Shown one piece after another: positions 1 through 6,476 of a DNA stretch of 16,396 nucleotides. Within the stretch, counting starts at the first letter, position 1, and the number at the start of each line of letters is the position of its first letter. The notes beneath the pieces are model-generated. The model was not told the origin of the DNA. It made no database searches and was given only the letters and a program-made list of their open reading frames with translations. The DNA lies in assembly GCA_002400365.1 (NCBI GenBank), contig DHFK01000086.1, forward strand, positions 184 to 16,579, written 5' to 3'. The position numbers were made by a program, and so were the translations under genes. This DNA comes from Anaerolineales bacterium UBA4826 (GTDB lineage: Bacteria > Chloroflexota > Anaerolineae > UBA4142).

Positions 1-20
1 GGACGTTCAATTGAACGTCC
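1..20. repeat. Perfect 20-bp palindrome (REP-like) at window edge
   Basis: Bases 1-10 are the exact reverse complement of 11-20, and the element is followed by CTAC. The mirrored GTAG would lie just outside the window, so the full palindrome may be longer. It is in frame with the helicase ORF, and the only start codon upstream of Walker A (TTG at 11) lies within it. It resembles the dispersed palindromes seen at other gene borders in this window. Confidence 0.75.
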
Positions 21-2002
21 CTACGGATGCGCCGTTCATCCTCAACGCCGATGACCCCGGCATGGGCAAATCCGCGTCGTTTCTCGCGGCGGTGTGCGCG
101 GCGGGCGTTTCAAACATTCTGCTCGTCGCGCCCAAGACCGTCGCGGATGATACGTGGTGCGCGCCGCGCGGCGAGATTCGGCAGCGGCTCCCGCACGCGC
201 GCATCGTGCGCGGCATCGCGGAAACGCTGAACGCGCAACCGTCCGCGCAACTCACCTTCCACGTTTTGCATTACGAAGAACTCTTGAACGACGACGCGGT
301 CGCGCAACTTGCCGCGCGCAATTTCGATTGCCTCTGTCTCGACGAAATCCATTACATCAAGCAGCGCGCCGCACAAACCGAACCGACTGCGCGCCGTTCT
401 GCGTTGGAAACGCTTCGCGCGTCCGCGCGTACGGCGATTGGTTTGACTGGCACGCCGCTCATCAACGAACTGTCCGAGCCGCTGTCGCTGATGCAGACGT
501 TGAGCCAGCACGCGCCGCAATTCGATCACGCGCGCCTCAGCAGTCGCCGCCTGAGCGACATTGCCGATGTGTTCGAGTCGCTGCTCCCGCACATCATCCG
601 CCGCCGCAAAGACGAAACGCTGCTCCATCTGCCTGGTTGCGATGTGCGCCCCGTGCCGATTCCTCTGCCGCCCGATATTGACGCGCAGATGCTGCAGGTT
701 TACGCGTGGAATCGCTCACGCGCGGGCGAAGCGCTTGTCACGCTCCGCAAAATTTCGACCGACGCGAAACTCGCGTATCTGCTCAACCGCGCGCAATCGG
801 CGCGTAAACTCCTCGTCCTGACCTACCTCACCGACGACGTGTCGCAAAAGATCGCCGACTACCTCGACGATTTCTTGCCGCGTCAGGTCGCGCACATCAA
901 CGGACAAACACCGAAAGCCGAACGCACGAAATTGCTCAATGCGTTTCGCCAAGCCGATGGCACGCGCGTCCTCGTCGGTACGATTGGCACGATTGGCGTC
1001 GGCTTGACGCTCTTCGATCCCAAGCGCGACGCGACGACGAACGAAATCATCTTTGCCGATTTGCCGTACACCTACGCGGAATTCGATCAAGGCGTCGCGC
1101 GGTTGTATCGCGAGGGGCAGAAACAGCGCGTGCGGGTGGATGTGCTGCAGACGACGACGACGCGCACCTTGCGCGATGGCGCGCCGCTCCGCACGATTGA
1201 CGAACGCATCTGGGATTTCATCGAAGGCAAGCGCGAACTCGCGGACATTGCGATTGACGGCAAGTACGACACGACCGACGCGGCAGCAAAAGTGCAAAAG
1301 GCATTGCGCCGCTGGCTCAAGCAAGCGCGCGAAATCGGCGTCGAACCGCTCGCGGTCGAGCGTCGCCGCGCGGAGCAGACGCCCGCAGAACATTGGCGCG
1401 GCGAAATCGGTCGCCTGCGCGCGATGAGCGCGGCGCAAGCGGATTCCGTTTTCGCGGACAAAGAATACACGCGCAAATTCCTGGAGCACCTGCAAGCGTC
1501 CACTGCCGCGCATTTGTCGCATCAATGGTTGCGCGGTAGACTCGCCTTGCTGCTGCGTCCCGATTTGGCAATCGTGGATATGGGCTGCGGGCTGAACCCG
1601 TTTGCTCATTTGCCGTGCAACGTCACAGGGCTTGACCGTCACGAACGCGCGGGACAGGTGCAAGGCAAAATGGAGAACCCATCGCTCCCCGACAAATCGG
1701 CGGACGTTCTGATTTACAGTTTGTCACTCTACGGCACCACGTCGGACCTGCTCGCGTATTTCACTCACGCGCGACGGATTCTCAGAGGGGGCGGACATCT
1801 CTTCATCGTCGAACCCGATTCGAGTTTCACGCCTGACGGTCTTGCGCGTTTCGTCAACGGCTTGCGCCAATGCGGTTTCGAGTTGGTCGGCAGCGTCAAA
1901 GATTTGCGCGGCGAAGACGGAACGTTGCTCAAGGGCATGCATCTCACGTTGACGGGTGAAATCGGCAAGCCCGATGCGGGAATGTTTGAGAGAAGAGGTT
2001 GA
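2..2002 (+). CDS. SNF2-family DEAD-like helicase fused to a C-terminal Rrp8-like methyltransferase domain, 5' partial
   Basis: Residues are numbered from the first in-frame start (TTG at 11). A helicase core is visible: Walker A DDPGMGKS (14-21), Walker B DEIH (111-114), motif III-like GLTGTPLIN (144-152), and a C-terminal lobe with GTIGTIGVGL (323-332) and a motif VI-like stretch ending REGQ (359-370). This is SNF2/RapA-type organisation, an ATP-driven DNA or RNA translocase. A linker of about 100 residues leads to a class I SAM methyltransferase domain (519-645) with motif I VDMGCG, then SLSLYGT and LRGGGHLFIVE, closely resembling the Rrp8/Methyltransf_8 family. The frame stays open to the left edge and Walker A lies only 14 residues from the TTG, which sits inside a 20-bp palindrome. 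The true N-terminus is therefore probably outside the window. The domain calls are firm. The cellular substrate is unknown. Confidence 0.85.
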   Translation, partial: DVQLNVPTDAPFILNADDPGMGKSASFLAAVCAAGVSNILLVAPKTVADDTWCAPRGEIRQRLPHARIVRGIAETLNAQPSAQLTFHVLHYEELLNDDAVAQLAARNFDCLCLDEIHYIKQRAAQTEPTARRSALETLRASARTAIGLTGTPLINELSEPLSLMQTLSQHAPQFDHARLSSRRLSDIADVFESLLPHIIRRRKDETLLHLPGCDVRPVPIPLPPDIDAQMLQVYAWNRSRAGEALVTLRKISTDAKLAYLLNRAQSARKLLVLTYLTDDVSQKIADYLDDFLPRQVAHINGQTPKAERTKLLNAFRQADGTRVLVGTIGTIGVGLTLFDPKRDATTNEIIFADLPYTYAEFDQGVARLYREGQKQRVRVDVLQTTTTRTLRDGAPLRTIDERIWDFIEGKRELADIAIDGKYDTTDAAAKVQKALRRWLKQAREIGVEPLAVERRRAEQTPAEHWRGEIGRLRAMSAAQADSVFADKEYTRKFLEHLQASTAAHLSHQWLRGRLALLLRPDLAIVDMGCGLNPFAHLPCNVTGLDRHERAGQVQGKMENPSLPDKSADVLIYSLSLYGTTSDLLAYFTHARRILRGGGHLFIVEPDSSFTPDGLARFVNGLRQCGFELVGSVKDLRGEDGTLLKGMHLTLTGEIGKPDAGMFERRG

Positions 2003-2920
2003 ATGTTTAACGCCATCACAGACATTGACGGCATTCTCGTCGGACATTACACCGACTTGGAAAACGCGACCGGTTGCACGGTGATTCTTTGCCCGCCGGA
2101 GGGCGCAGTCGGCGGCGTGGATGTGCGCGGTCCCGCGCCGGCGACGCGCGAGACTGATTTGCTGCGCCCCGCGCATCTCGTCGAGCGCGTGAACGCGATT
2201 TTGCTCACCGGCGGTAGCGCGTTCGGACTCGATGCGGCAGCGGGTGTGATGAAATTCCTCGAAGAGAACAAGATCGGGTACGATACCGGCGTCGCGCGCG
2301 TGCCGATCGTGCCAGCCGCCGCGATTTTCGATCTCGCTGTCGGCAGCGCGACGACGCGCCCAGACGCCGACGCGGGGTATCGCGCCTGCGTCGCGGCGAA
2401 ATCGGGCGCGGTCGAGGAAGGACGCGTTGGCGCGGGTACCGGCGCGTCGGTTGGGCATCTGCTGGGACCGAGATTCACGAGCCCGGGCGGAGTGGGTGCC
2501 GCGAGCCAGTCCATCGGCAAGAGCATCGTCGTCGGCGCGCTGGTCGTCGTCAACGCGCTCGGCGATGTGGTGGATCCGCGCACCGGCGAAATTCTCGCGG
2601 GGACGCGCAAGCCGGTTGTGGGCGGCTGGCTGGACTCGGGGAGCGCGATCAAAAGCGGGCTCGCGCAAACGATTCTCGCGCGGGCGCAGACGACGCTCGG
2701 CGTGGTCGCGACGAACGCCGCGCTGTCCAAAGAGGAAGCGAATCTCGTCGCGATGATGGCGCACGACGGCTTGGCGCGCGCGCTTCGTCCCGCACACACG
2801 CTGTACGACGGCGATGTGATCTTCGCGCTGAGCGCGGGCAGGCAGAAAGGCGAGGTGAGCGCGATCGGGCATGCGGCGGCAGAAGTCGTCGCGGATGCGA
2901 TCGTGCGCGCGGTCAAGTGA
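2003..2920 (+). CDS. P1 family peptidase (S58/DmpA-type L-aminopeptidase/D-esterase)
   Basis: A 305-residue protein matching the DmpA/BapA (peptidase family S58) fold throughout. The family-typical blocks are visible: ITDIDGILVGH near the N-terminus, LLTGGSAFGLDAA (68-80), GRVGAGTGASVGHLLG (140-155), and ATNAALSKEEAN (236-247) followed by AHDGLARALRP and DGDVIFALS. Family members are N-terminal-nucleophile hydrolases that self-cleave before a Ser or Thr and then release N-terminal residues from small peptides or amides. Thr237, in the ATNA block, is the likely nucleophile by position; this is inferred. The ATG follows the helicase stop directly (TGA at 2000-2002, ATG at 2003), with AGAGG just upstream, so the two genes are probably co-transcribed. 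No signal peptide is seen, so it is probably cytoplasmic. The physiological substrate is unknown. Confidence 0.9.
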   Translation: MFNAITDIDGILVGHYTDLENATGCTVILCPPEGAVGGVDVRGPAPATRETDLLRPAHLVERVNAILLTGGSAFGLDAAAGVMKFLEENKIGYDTGVARVPIVPAAAIFDLAVGSATTRPDADAGYRACVAAKSGAVEEGRVGAGTGASVGHLLGPRFTSPGGVGAASQSIGKSIVVGALVVVNALGDVVDPRTGEILAGTRKPVVGGWLDSGSAIKSGLAQTILARAQTTLGVVATNAALSKEEANLVAMMAHDGLARALRPAHTLYDGDVIFALSAGRQKGEVSAIGHAAAEVVADAIVRAVK

Positions 2921-2946
2921 TTGCAGATTTCAGATTGCAGATTGAA
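2919..2946 (+). repeat. Heptanucleotide micro-tandem array (GATTGCA-type), 4 units
   Basis: Four consecutive 7-base units (GATTGCA, GATTTCA, GATTGCA, GATTGAA) begin within the stop codon of the P1 peptidase gene. A closely related array in the same orientation relative to its gene follows the arsR stop at 13061-13095. The rest of the spacer up to 3013 shows no other clear element. Confidence 0.8.
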
Positions 2947-3013
2947 ACGCACGAAGATGCTTGCCGCGGATTTACAGGAATGAACGCTGATGTTCTTGCT
3001 TTGGTACAATCTT

Positions 3014-3018
3014 GGAGG
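3014..3018 (+). promoter_or_regulatory. Shine-Dalgarno GGAGG fixing the coaX start
   Basis: GGAGG lies 8 bases before the ATG at 3027. The upstream in-frame TTG at 3012 overlaps this site, so it cannot be the start it serves. Confidence 0.75.
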
Positions 3019-3026
3019 AATCGAAG

Positions 3027-3854
3027 ATGACTAGGCAACAATCCACAATTCGCAATTCACCATCCGCGATTCTGCTATTCGACATCGGCAACACCCACAT
3101 CACCTTGGGCGCGTATCGCGGCGACGAACTCGTTTCGACCTGGCGCATTACGACGCGCGTGGACGGTACGGCGGACGAGTACGCGGTGCTGCTGCGCTCG
3201 CTCCTCCGGCAAAAGGGCGCGAACGGCATGACGTTCGACGGCTGCGCGATCGCGTCGTCCGTGCCGCCGCTCATTTCCACGTTCGACGAACTGTGCCAGC
3301 GGCACTTGCATCTCGAACCGATTATCGTCGGACCCGGCGTCAAGACTGGATTGAACATCCGCACCGATTCGCCGCGCGAGGTCGGCGCGGATCGCATCGC
3401 GAACGCGGTCGCGGTAAAGCAACTGTACGGGGCGCCCGCCATCGTCATTGACTTTAGTCCGCTAGCCACGATCTTTGACGCGCTCAGCGCGGAAGGCGAT
3501 TACCTCGGCACGGCGATCGCGCCCGGCGTGACGACGTCTGCCGACGCGCTCTTTGCGCACGCGGCGCAGTTGCCGCGCGTGGAACTCGCCGCGCCCGCGT
3601 CGAAAAGCCCGATCGGCCGAAACACGGTGAGCGCGGTCCAAGCCGGCTTGATCTACGGCTACGTCGCGCTAGTCGAGGGGATGATCGCGCGCGTGAAGAA
3701 GGAACTGGGCGCGCACGCGCGTGTGGTCGGCACCGGGGAGATGGCGCAATTGATCGCGCGCGAGACCAAGGCGATGGATGTGGTGGACGACTGTTTGACG
3801 TTGAAGGGGCTGAAGATGATCTATGAGTTGAATAGGGCTTTGATCTCCTCGTAG
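3027..3854 (+). CDS. coaX: Type III pantothenate kinase homologue with altered phosphate loop
   Basis: A 275-residue protein of the acetate/sugar kinase-Hsp70-actin fold. CoaX phosphorylates pantothenate with ATP, the first step of coenzyme A synthesis. Family blocks seen: DIGNTH (19-24, ATP phosphate loop), PGVKTGLNI (103-111), VGADRIANAVA (119-129), IAPGVTTSADALF (164-176), IGRNTVSAVQAGLIYG (196-211) and a LTLKGLKMIYELN end. Two conserved spots deviate. The usual DFGTATTFD block reads DFSPLATIFD (142-151), one residue longer and without the GTA phosphate-binding turn. The usual ATGG near the C-terminus reads GTGE (235-238). Activity is therefore uncertain. The start is ATG 3027, from the GGAGG at 3014-3018. 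Residues 4-15 are encoded by a degenerate 7-base repeat. The 3' end overlaps the convergent acyltransferase gene by 34 bases. Confidence 0.88.
   Translation: MTRQQSTIRNSPSAILLFDIGNTHITLGAYRGDELVSTWRITTRVDGTADEYAVLLRSLLRQKGANGMTFDGCAIASSVPPLISTFDELCQRHLHLEPIIVGPGVKTGLNIRTDSPREVGADRIANAVAVKQLYGAPAIVIDFSPLATIFDALSAEGDYLGTAIAPGVTTSADALFAHAAQLPRVELAAPASKSPIGRNTVSAVQAGLIYGYVALVEGMIARVKKELGAHARVVGTGEMAQLIARETKAMDVVDDCLTLKGLKMIYELNRALISS
3038..3072 (+). repeat. Degenerate heptad array inside the coaX 5' end
   Basis: Five 7-base units (ACAATCC, ACAATTC, GCAATTC, ACCATCC, GCGATTC) run in phase and encode about residues 4-16 of CoaX. These lie before the conserved ILLFDIGNTH block, where the family normally starts. 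The extension therefore looks repeat-derived. Confidence 0.7.
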
Positions 3855-4636
3855 TACACGCCCCACATTCTCTCCGGCAATAATGCGCCGATGTGAACCA
3901 TCGCCTGGCGCGCGGCTTGGCCGTCGCGTTCCGCTTTCGGCAATCGGCGCGGGACATTCAACTGGAACGGCGCGCCAAAGTTCACCGTGAGCGTGCGCGT
4001 ATTATCGTCCTCGAAAATTCCGCAGGGCAGCACCGGTATCGTATCGCGTGTGAGCAGCAACAGGAATAGCCCCGCGCCGATCGGCGGCTGGCACAAGGTG
4101 AGATTGTCCCCCGTTTTTCCCTCTGGCGCAACGCCGAGCAATGCCGGCGGATCCCCGCGCGTCAGCGCGACCGCGCCGCGAATGGCGAGCGTACCCTCGC
4201 CGCGAAATTCATTGTTCCCCAGAACCGGCGGCAACAGAATCATGCCGTAGGTCTTTGAGATTTTCCCAAAGAACCAGCGCGTCAGCGGTTGTTTGACCAG
4301 GCGTCCCAAGCCGGGGGGATACCACCACTCGCGCGTCATCATGAAACGAATGTCGCGCGGCTCGCGCGTGCGCTGCGCCGCAATCGCGGCGGCGATGGTC
4401 GCCACACCCCACCACGCGCCGAGACCGGGATGATCGTAGTGATTGACGACGAGGAGAAACGGCGAAGTAGGGGGAATGTGATGGACGTTCAACGCGCGTG
4501 GGGCAGGGTGCGCGCCTTTGAGAAGTAACGCCGCGTCGCGGCTGATGGATGATCGAATGCCGAAGAGCACGCGCAACGCGGGAATCAAAAACCGGGGCAC
4601 CGAGTACGTGTAACAAGGCAAGGGCGTAGTCTTCAA
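3821..4636 (-). CDS. PlsC-like (lysophospholipid/glycerol-phosphate) acyltransferase
   Basis: A 271-residue acyltransferase-like protein. Block I reads NHYDHPG (65-71), a variant of the NHX4D catalytic motif in which the spacing residue D is replaced by G. A block III-like PEGKTG (171-176) is the counterpart of the usual FPEGTRS. These enzymes move fatty acyl chains onto glycerol-phosphate or lysophospholipid at the cytoplasmic membrane face. An acylation role in the neighbouring inositol-lipid pathway is inferred. The start chosen is TTG 4636. It has a CTC-side SD (GAGG at 4645-4648) 8 bases upstream and lies 17 bases after the phosphatidyltransferase stop. The longer open frame to 5131 runs antisense through that gene and is not coding. 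No ATG is available near the conserved N-terminus. The 3' end overlaps coaX tail to tail. Confidence 0.78.
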   Translation of the reverse strand: MKTTPLPCYTYSVPRFLIPALRVLFGIRSSISRDAALLLKGAHPAPRALNVHHIPPTSPFLLVVNHYDHPGLGAWWGVATIAAAIAAQRTREPRDIRFMMTREWWYPPGLGRLVKQPLTRWFFGKISKTYGMILLPPVLGNNEFRGEGTLAIRGAVALTRGDPPALLGVAPEGKTGDNLTLCQPPIGAGLFLLLLTRDTIPVLPCGIFEDDNTRTLTVNFGAPFQLNVPRRLPKAERDGQAARQAMVHIGALLPERMWGVYYEEIKALFNS

Positions 4637-4653
4637 TGCGGAAACCTCAGTCG

Positions 4654-5247
4654 CTATTTCGTCGCGCGGTACACCAGCCACATTCGTTGCGCCGCCGTGA
4701 GATTCGTCAAGACCGCGAGAATTCCCAGCACGCCCAAGATCGGCGCGTCGCCGAACAGTGCGGTCAGCAGCAAACCGATTACCAGAAGGGCGATGCGCTC
4801 GAAACGCGTCATCAGTCCTTCTTTCATTTCTACGCCGATGCCTTCGGCGCGCGCGCGGGTGTAACTCACCATCAGCGATCCGAGCAACGCCAAAAAGACT
4901 AGATACGCGACGAACGTCATGCCGCGCTGCATGAACGCGTGCATGATTCCGAAATACAACGCGCCTTCCGCAAACCGATCCGTCGTCGAATCGAGGAACG
5001 CGCCAAACTTGCTTACCCGATTCGTCAGCCGCGCGAGCGAGCCATCCAGCGCGTCGAAGATTCCGGCAGCGATGATCAGCAGACCACCCAGCGCGAGATT
5101 GCCGCCAGCCAGCACGACGCCGATGCCGCACATTGCCAGGAACCCGAGCAGCGTCAGCGCGTTCGGCGTCAAGCCGATTTTTCCCAGCGCCCCGGCGGCG
5201 ACGTTGAGCAGCGCTTGTGCGCGTTGGCGGATGAGATTACTTAGCAA
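4654..5247 (-). CDS. CDP-alcohol phosphatidyltransferase, probable phosphatidylinositol(-phosphate) synthase
   Basis: A 197-residue integral membrane protein with several hydrophobic helices. The signature D-x2-DG-x2-AR-x8-G-x3-D-x3-D is complete: D65, D68-G69, A72-R73, G82, D86 and D90. The family transfers a CDP-activated phosphatidyl group to an alcohol using divalent metal bound by these aspartates. The substrate is inferred. With an inositol-1-phosphate synthase and a PimA-like enzyme nearby, an inositol phosphate acceptor (as in PgsA1-type PIP synthases) is the best guess; a phosphatidylglycerol-phosphate synthase is the alternative. The start TTG 5247 has GAGGG 4-5 bases upstream and no nearby ATG competes. 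The acyltransferase follows after 17 bases, so the two are likely one operon. Confidence 0.85.
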   Translation of the reverse strand: MLSNLIRQRAQALLNVAAGALGKIGLTPNALTLLGFLAMCGIGVVLAGGNLALGGLLIIAAGIFDALDGSLARLTNRVSKFGAFLDSTTDRFAEGALYFGIMHAFMQRGMTFVAYLVFLALLGSLMVSYTRARAEGIGVEMKEGLMTRFERIALLVIGLLLTALFGDAPILGVLGILAVLTNLTAAQRMWLVYRATK

Positions 5248-5260
5248 TTTGCCCTCGCTG

Positions 5261-5340
5261 TGATGACAAGGTGACCGGGTGACAAGGTGACAAGGTGAGA
5301 TTCGTCAGGCAAGTCACCTTGTCATCCAGTCACCGTGTCA
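5261..5340. repeat. Inverted octanucleotide array (TGACNNGG units), possible terminator
   Basis: The sequence has an 8-base period. The left half reads units like AGGTGACA on the + strand and the right half carries the same units on the - strand (for example CCTTGTCA). The arms 5262-5275 and 5313-5326 are a perfect 14-bp inverted repeat, so the transcript could form a hairpin between the oxidoreductase and phosphatidyltransferase genes. The right half runs into the oxidoreductase gene and encodes its last residues. No U-tract is seen, so termination is uncertain. Confidence 0.75.
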
Positions 5341-6476
5341 TTCTTGGAGAACCGGTTCAACTGAAGCGGACGTAAATCAACACTTCGCGCCGCGCCATCC
5401 GTAATCATCTCGGCAACGCACGCGCCGACGGCGGGGGCAAGCGCGAATCCCTCGCCGCTGAATCCCGCCGCGACAATCAATCCCTCGATGCCCGGCACGC
5501 GGCTGATCACCGGACGCGCGTCTGGACTCGTATCGTAGATTCCCGCATGTCCCCGAATGTACCGCGCCTGTGCCAGCGCGGGCAAGCGTGCGGCGATGCG
5601 CTGCCGCACGTCGGCGACGAACTCCGGCGCAACGTGCTCGTCGAAATGATCGGGATCTTTCTCTTCGCCTTGAGGCGTGTTCAATCCACCCATCGTCAAG
5701 CCGAAGGTGTGCGGACGAAAGTGCGCGCCGGTCGCCCCATCAATGAACGCGGCGTGCCCGGCTTTGAGCTCGGCGGGACGCTCAAAGAACACGACTTGCG
5801 CGCGCGTATTCTGAATTCCGATCTCGACGCCGAGCGGCTTGAGCAGGCGATCGGTCCACGCTCCCGCGATCACGACGACTGTCAGCGCATCAATCTCGCC
5901 GGTCGTCGTGTCCACGCCGGACACGCGTCCCATATTCACGCGAATCCCTTTGACGAGTGTGCCGGTCTTGAATGCGACGCCGCGTTCCTTTGCGCGGGCG
6001 GCGAGGGTTCGAGTCGTCTCAACCGGATCCGCATAGCCGGCTTCTGCTTCGTACGCCGCCAGCGTGAGATCGTCCACGCGCGCGCCTGGCGCGAGTTCCC
6101 GGAGTTGCTCCAGCGAAATCACCCGGGTGTGGCTGCCGATTTTCCACAGCGCCGCGATTTGCTCGCGCAATTTCGCCGCGGCGGTTTCATTGCCAGTCAC
6201 AATCGCGCAGCCGGTTTGCGTAAAGCCGCAACTGCCGCCGACGATCTCTTTCCAGTCCTGAAAGTAGCGCAGACTGGCGAGCGCCAGCCGCGCCTCCGGC
6301 GCGTGCGTAAAAGACGTGTGGATCAGCGCGCCGCTCCGCTTGGTCATCCCGGACGCGAGGGAACCTTTTTCGACGACAATGACGCGCGCGCCGCGCGGCT
6401 GTGACAGATGAAACGCCGCGCTGCATCCGACGACGCCTCCGCCCACGATCACGACGTCGGAAAAGACACGGCTCAT
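5322..6476 (-). CDS. FAD-dependent oxidoreductase (DAO/glycine oxidase-like family)
   Basis: A 384-residue DAO-family flavoenzyme. It has an N-terminal dinucleotide-binding GGGVVG (12-17) after the hydrophobic strand DVVIV, an acidic ribose-binding Glu36, and a conserved TKRSGALIH block (45-53). The C-terminal substrate/FAD domain contains YDTSPDARPVISRVPG and AAGFSGEGFALAPAVG. Relatives oxidise amines such as glycine, sarcosine or proline, or D-amino acids, using FAD and oxygen or an acceptor. The specific substrate cannot be read from sequence. The ATG at 6476 overlaps the stop of the PimA-like gene (ATGA), so translation is coupled to it. Whether it takes part in lipid synthesis is unknown. 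The last few residues (DTVTG) fall in an 8-base repeat array and are unlikely to be functional. Confidence 0.85.
   Translation of the reverse strand: MSRVFSDVVIVGGGVVGCSAAFHLSQPRGARVIVVEKGSLASGMTKRSGALIHTSFTHAPEARLALASLRYFQDWKEIVGGSCGFTQTGCAIVTGNETAAAKLREQIAALWKIGSHTRVISLEQLRELAPGARVDDLTLAAYEAEAGYADPVETTRTLAARAKERGVAFKTGTLVKGIRVNMGRVSGVDTTTGEIDALTVVVIAGAWTDRLLKPLGVEIGIQNTRAQVVFFERPAELKAGHAAFIDGATGAHFRPHTFGLTMGGLNTPQGEEKDPDHFDEHVAPEFVADVRQRIAARLPALAQARYIRGHAGIYDTSPDARPVISRVPGIEGLIVAAGFSGEGFALAPAVGACVAEMITDGAARSVDLRPLQLNRFSKNDTVTG

Noticed and set aside
716..1663. Long minus-strand open frame (315 codons) opposite the helicase
   Set aside because: Arg-rich antisense shadow in high-GC DNA with no family motifs. 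The + strand frame has clear helicase motifs over the same region.
2047..3009. Minus-strand 320-codon frame opposite the P1 peptidase
   Set aside because: Ser/Pro/Ala-rich low-complexity antisense shadow. The + strand has strong family similarity over the whole length.
3002..3010. Extended -10 (TG-N-TACAAT) before coaX
   Set aside because: There is no -35 at the right distance, and the implied start at about 3017 would remove most of the SD. It is too weak to annotate.
3012..3026. TTG at 3012 as the coaX start
   Set aside because: It overlaps the GGAGG ribosome-binding site that serves the ATG at 3027.
4637..5131. N-terminal extension of the PlsC-like frame
   Set aside because: It lies antiparallel in register inside the phosphatidyltransferase gene, is Arg-rich and has no similarity to acyltransferases. 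A TTG with an SD at 4636 is the better start.
5261..5340. CRISPR-like array
   Set aside because: Units are 8 bases with no spacers, and the two halves are inverted. No cas genes are present. The same reasoning applies to the other micro-tandem arrays.
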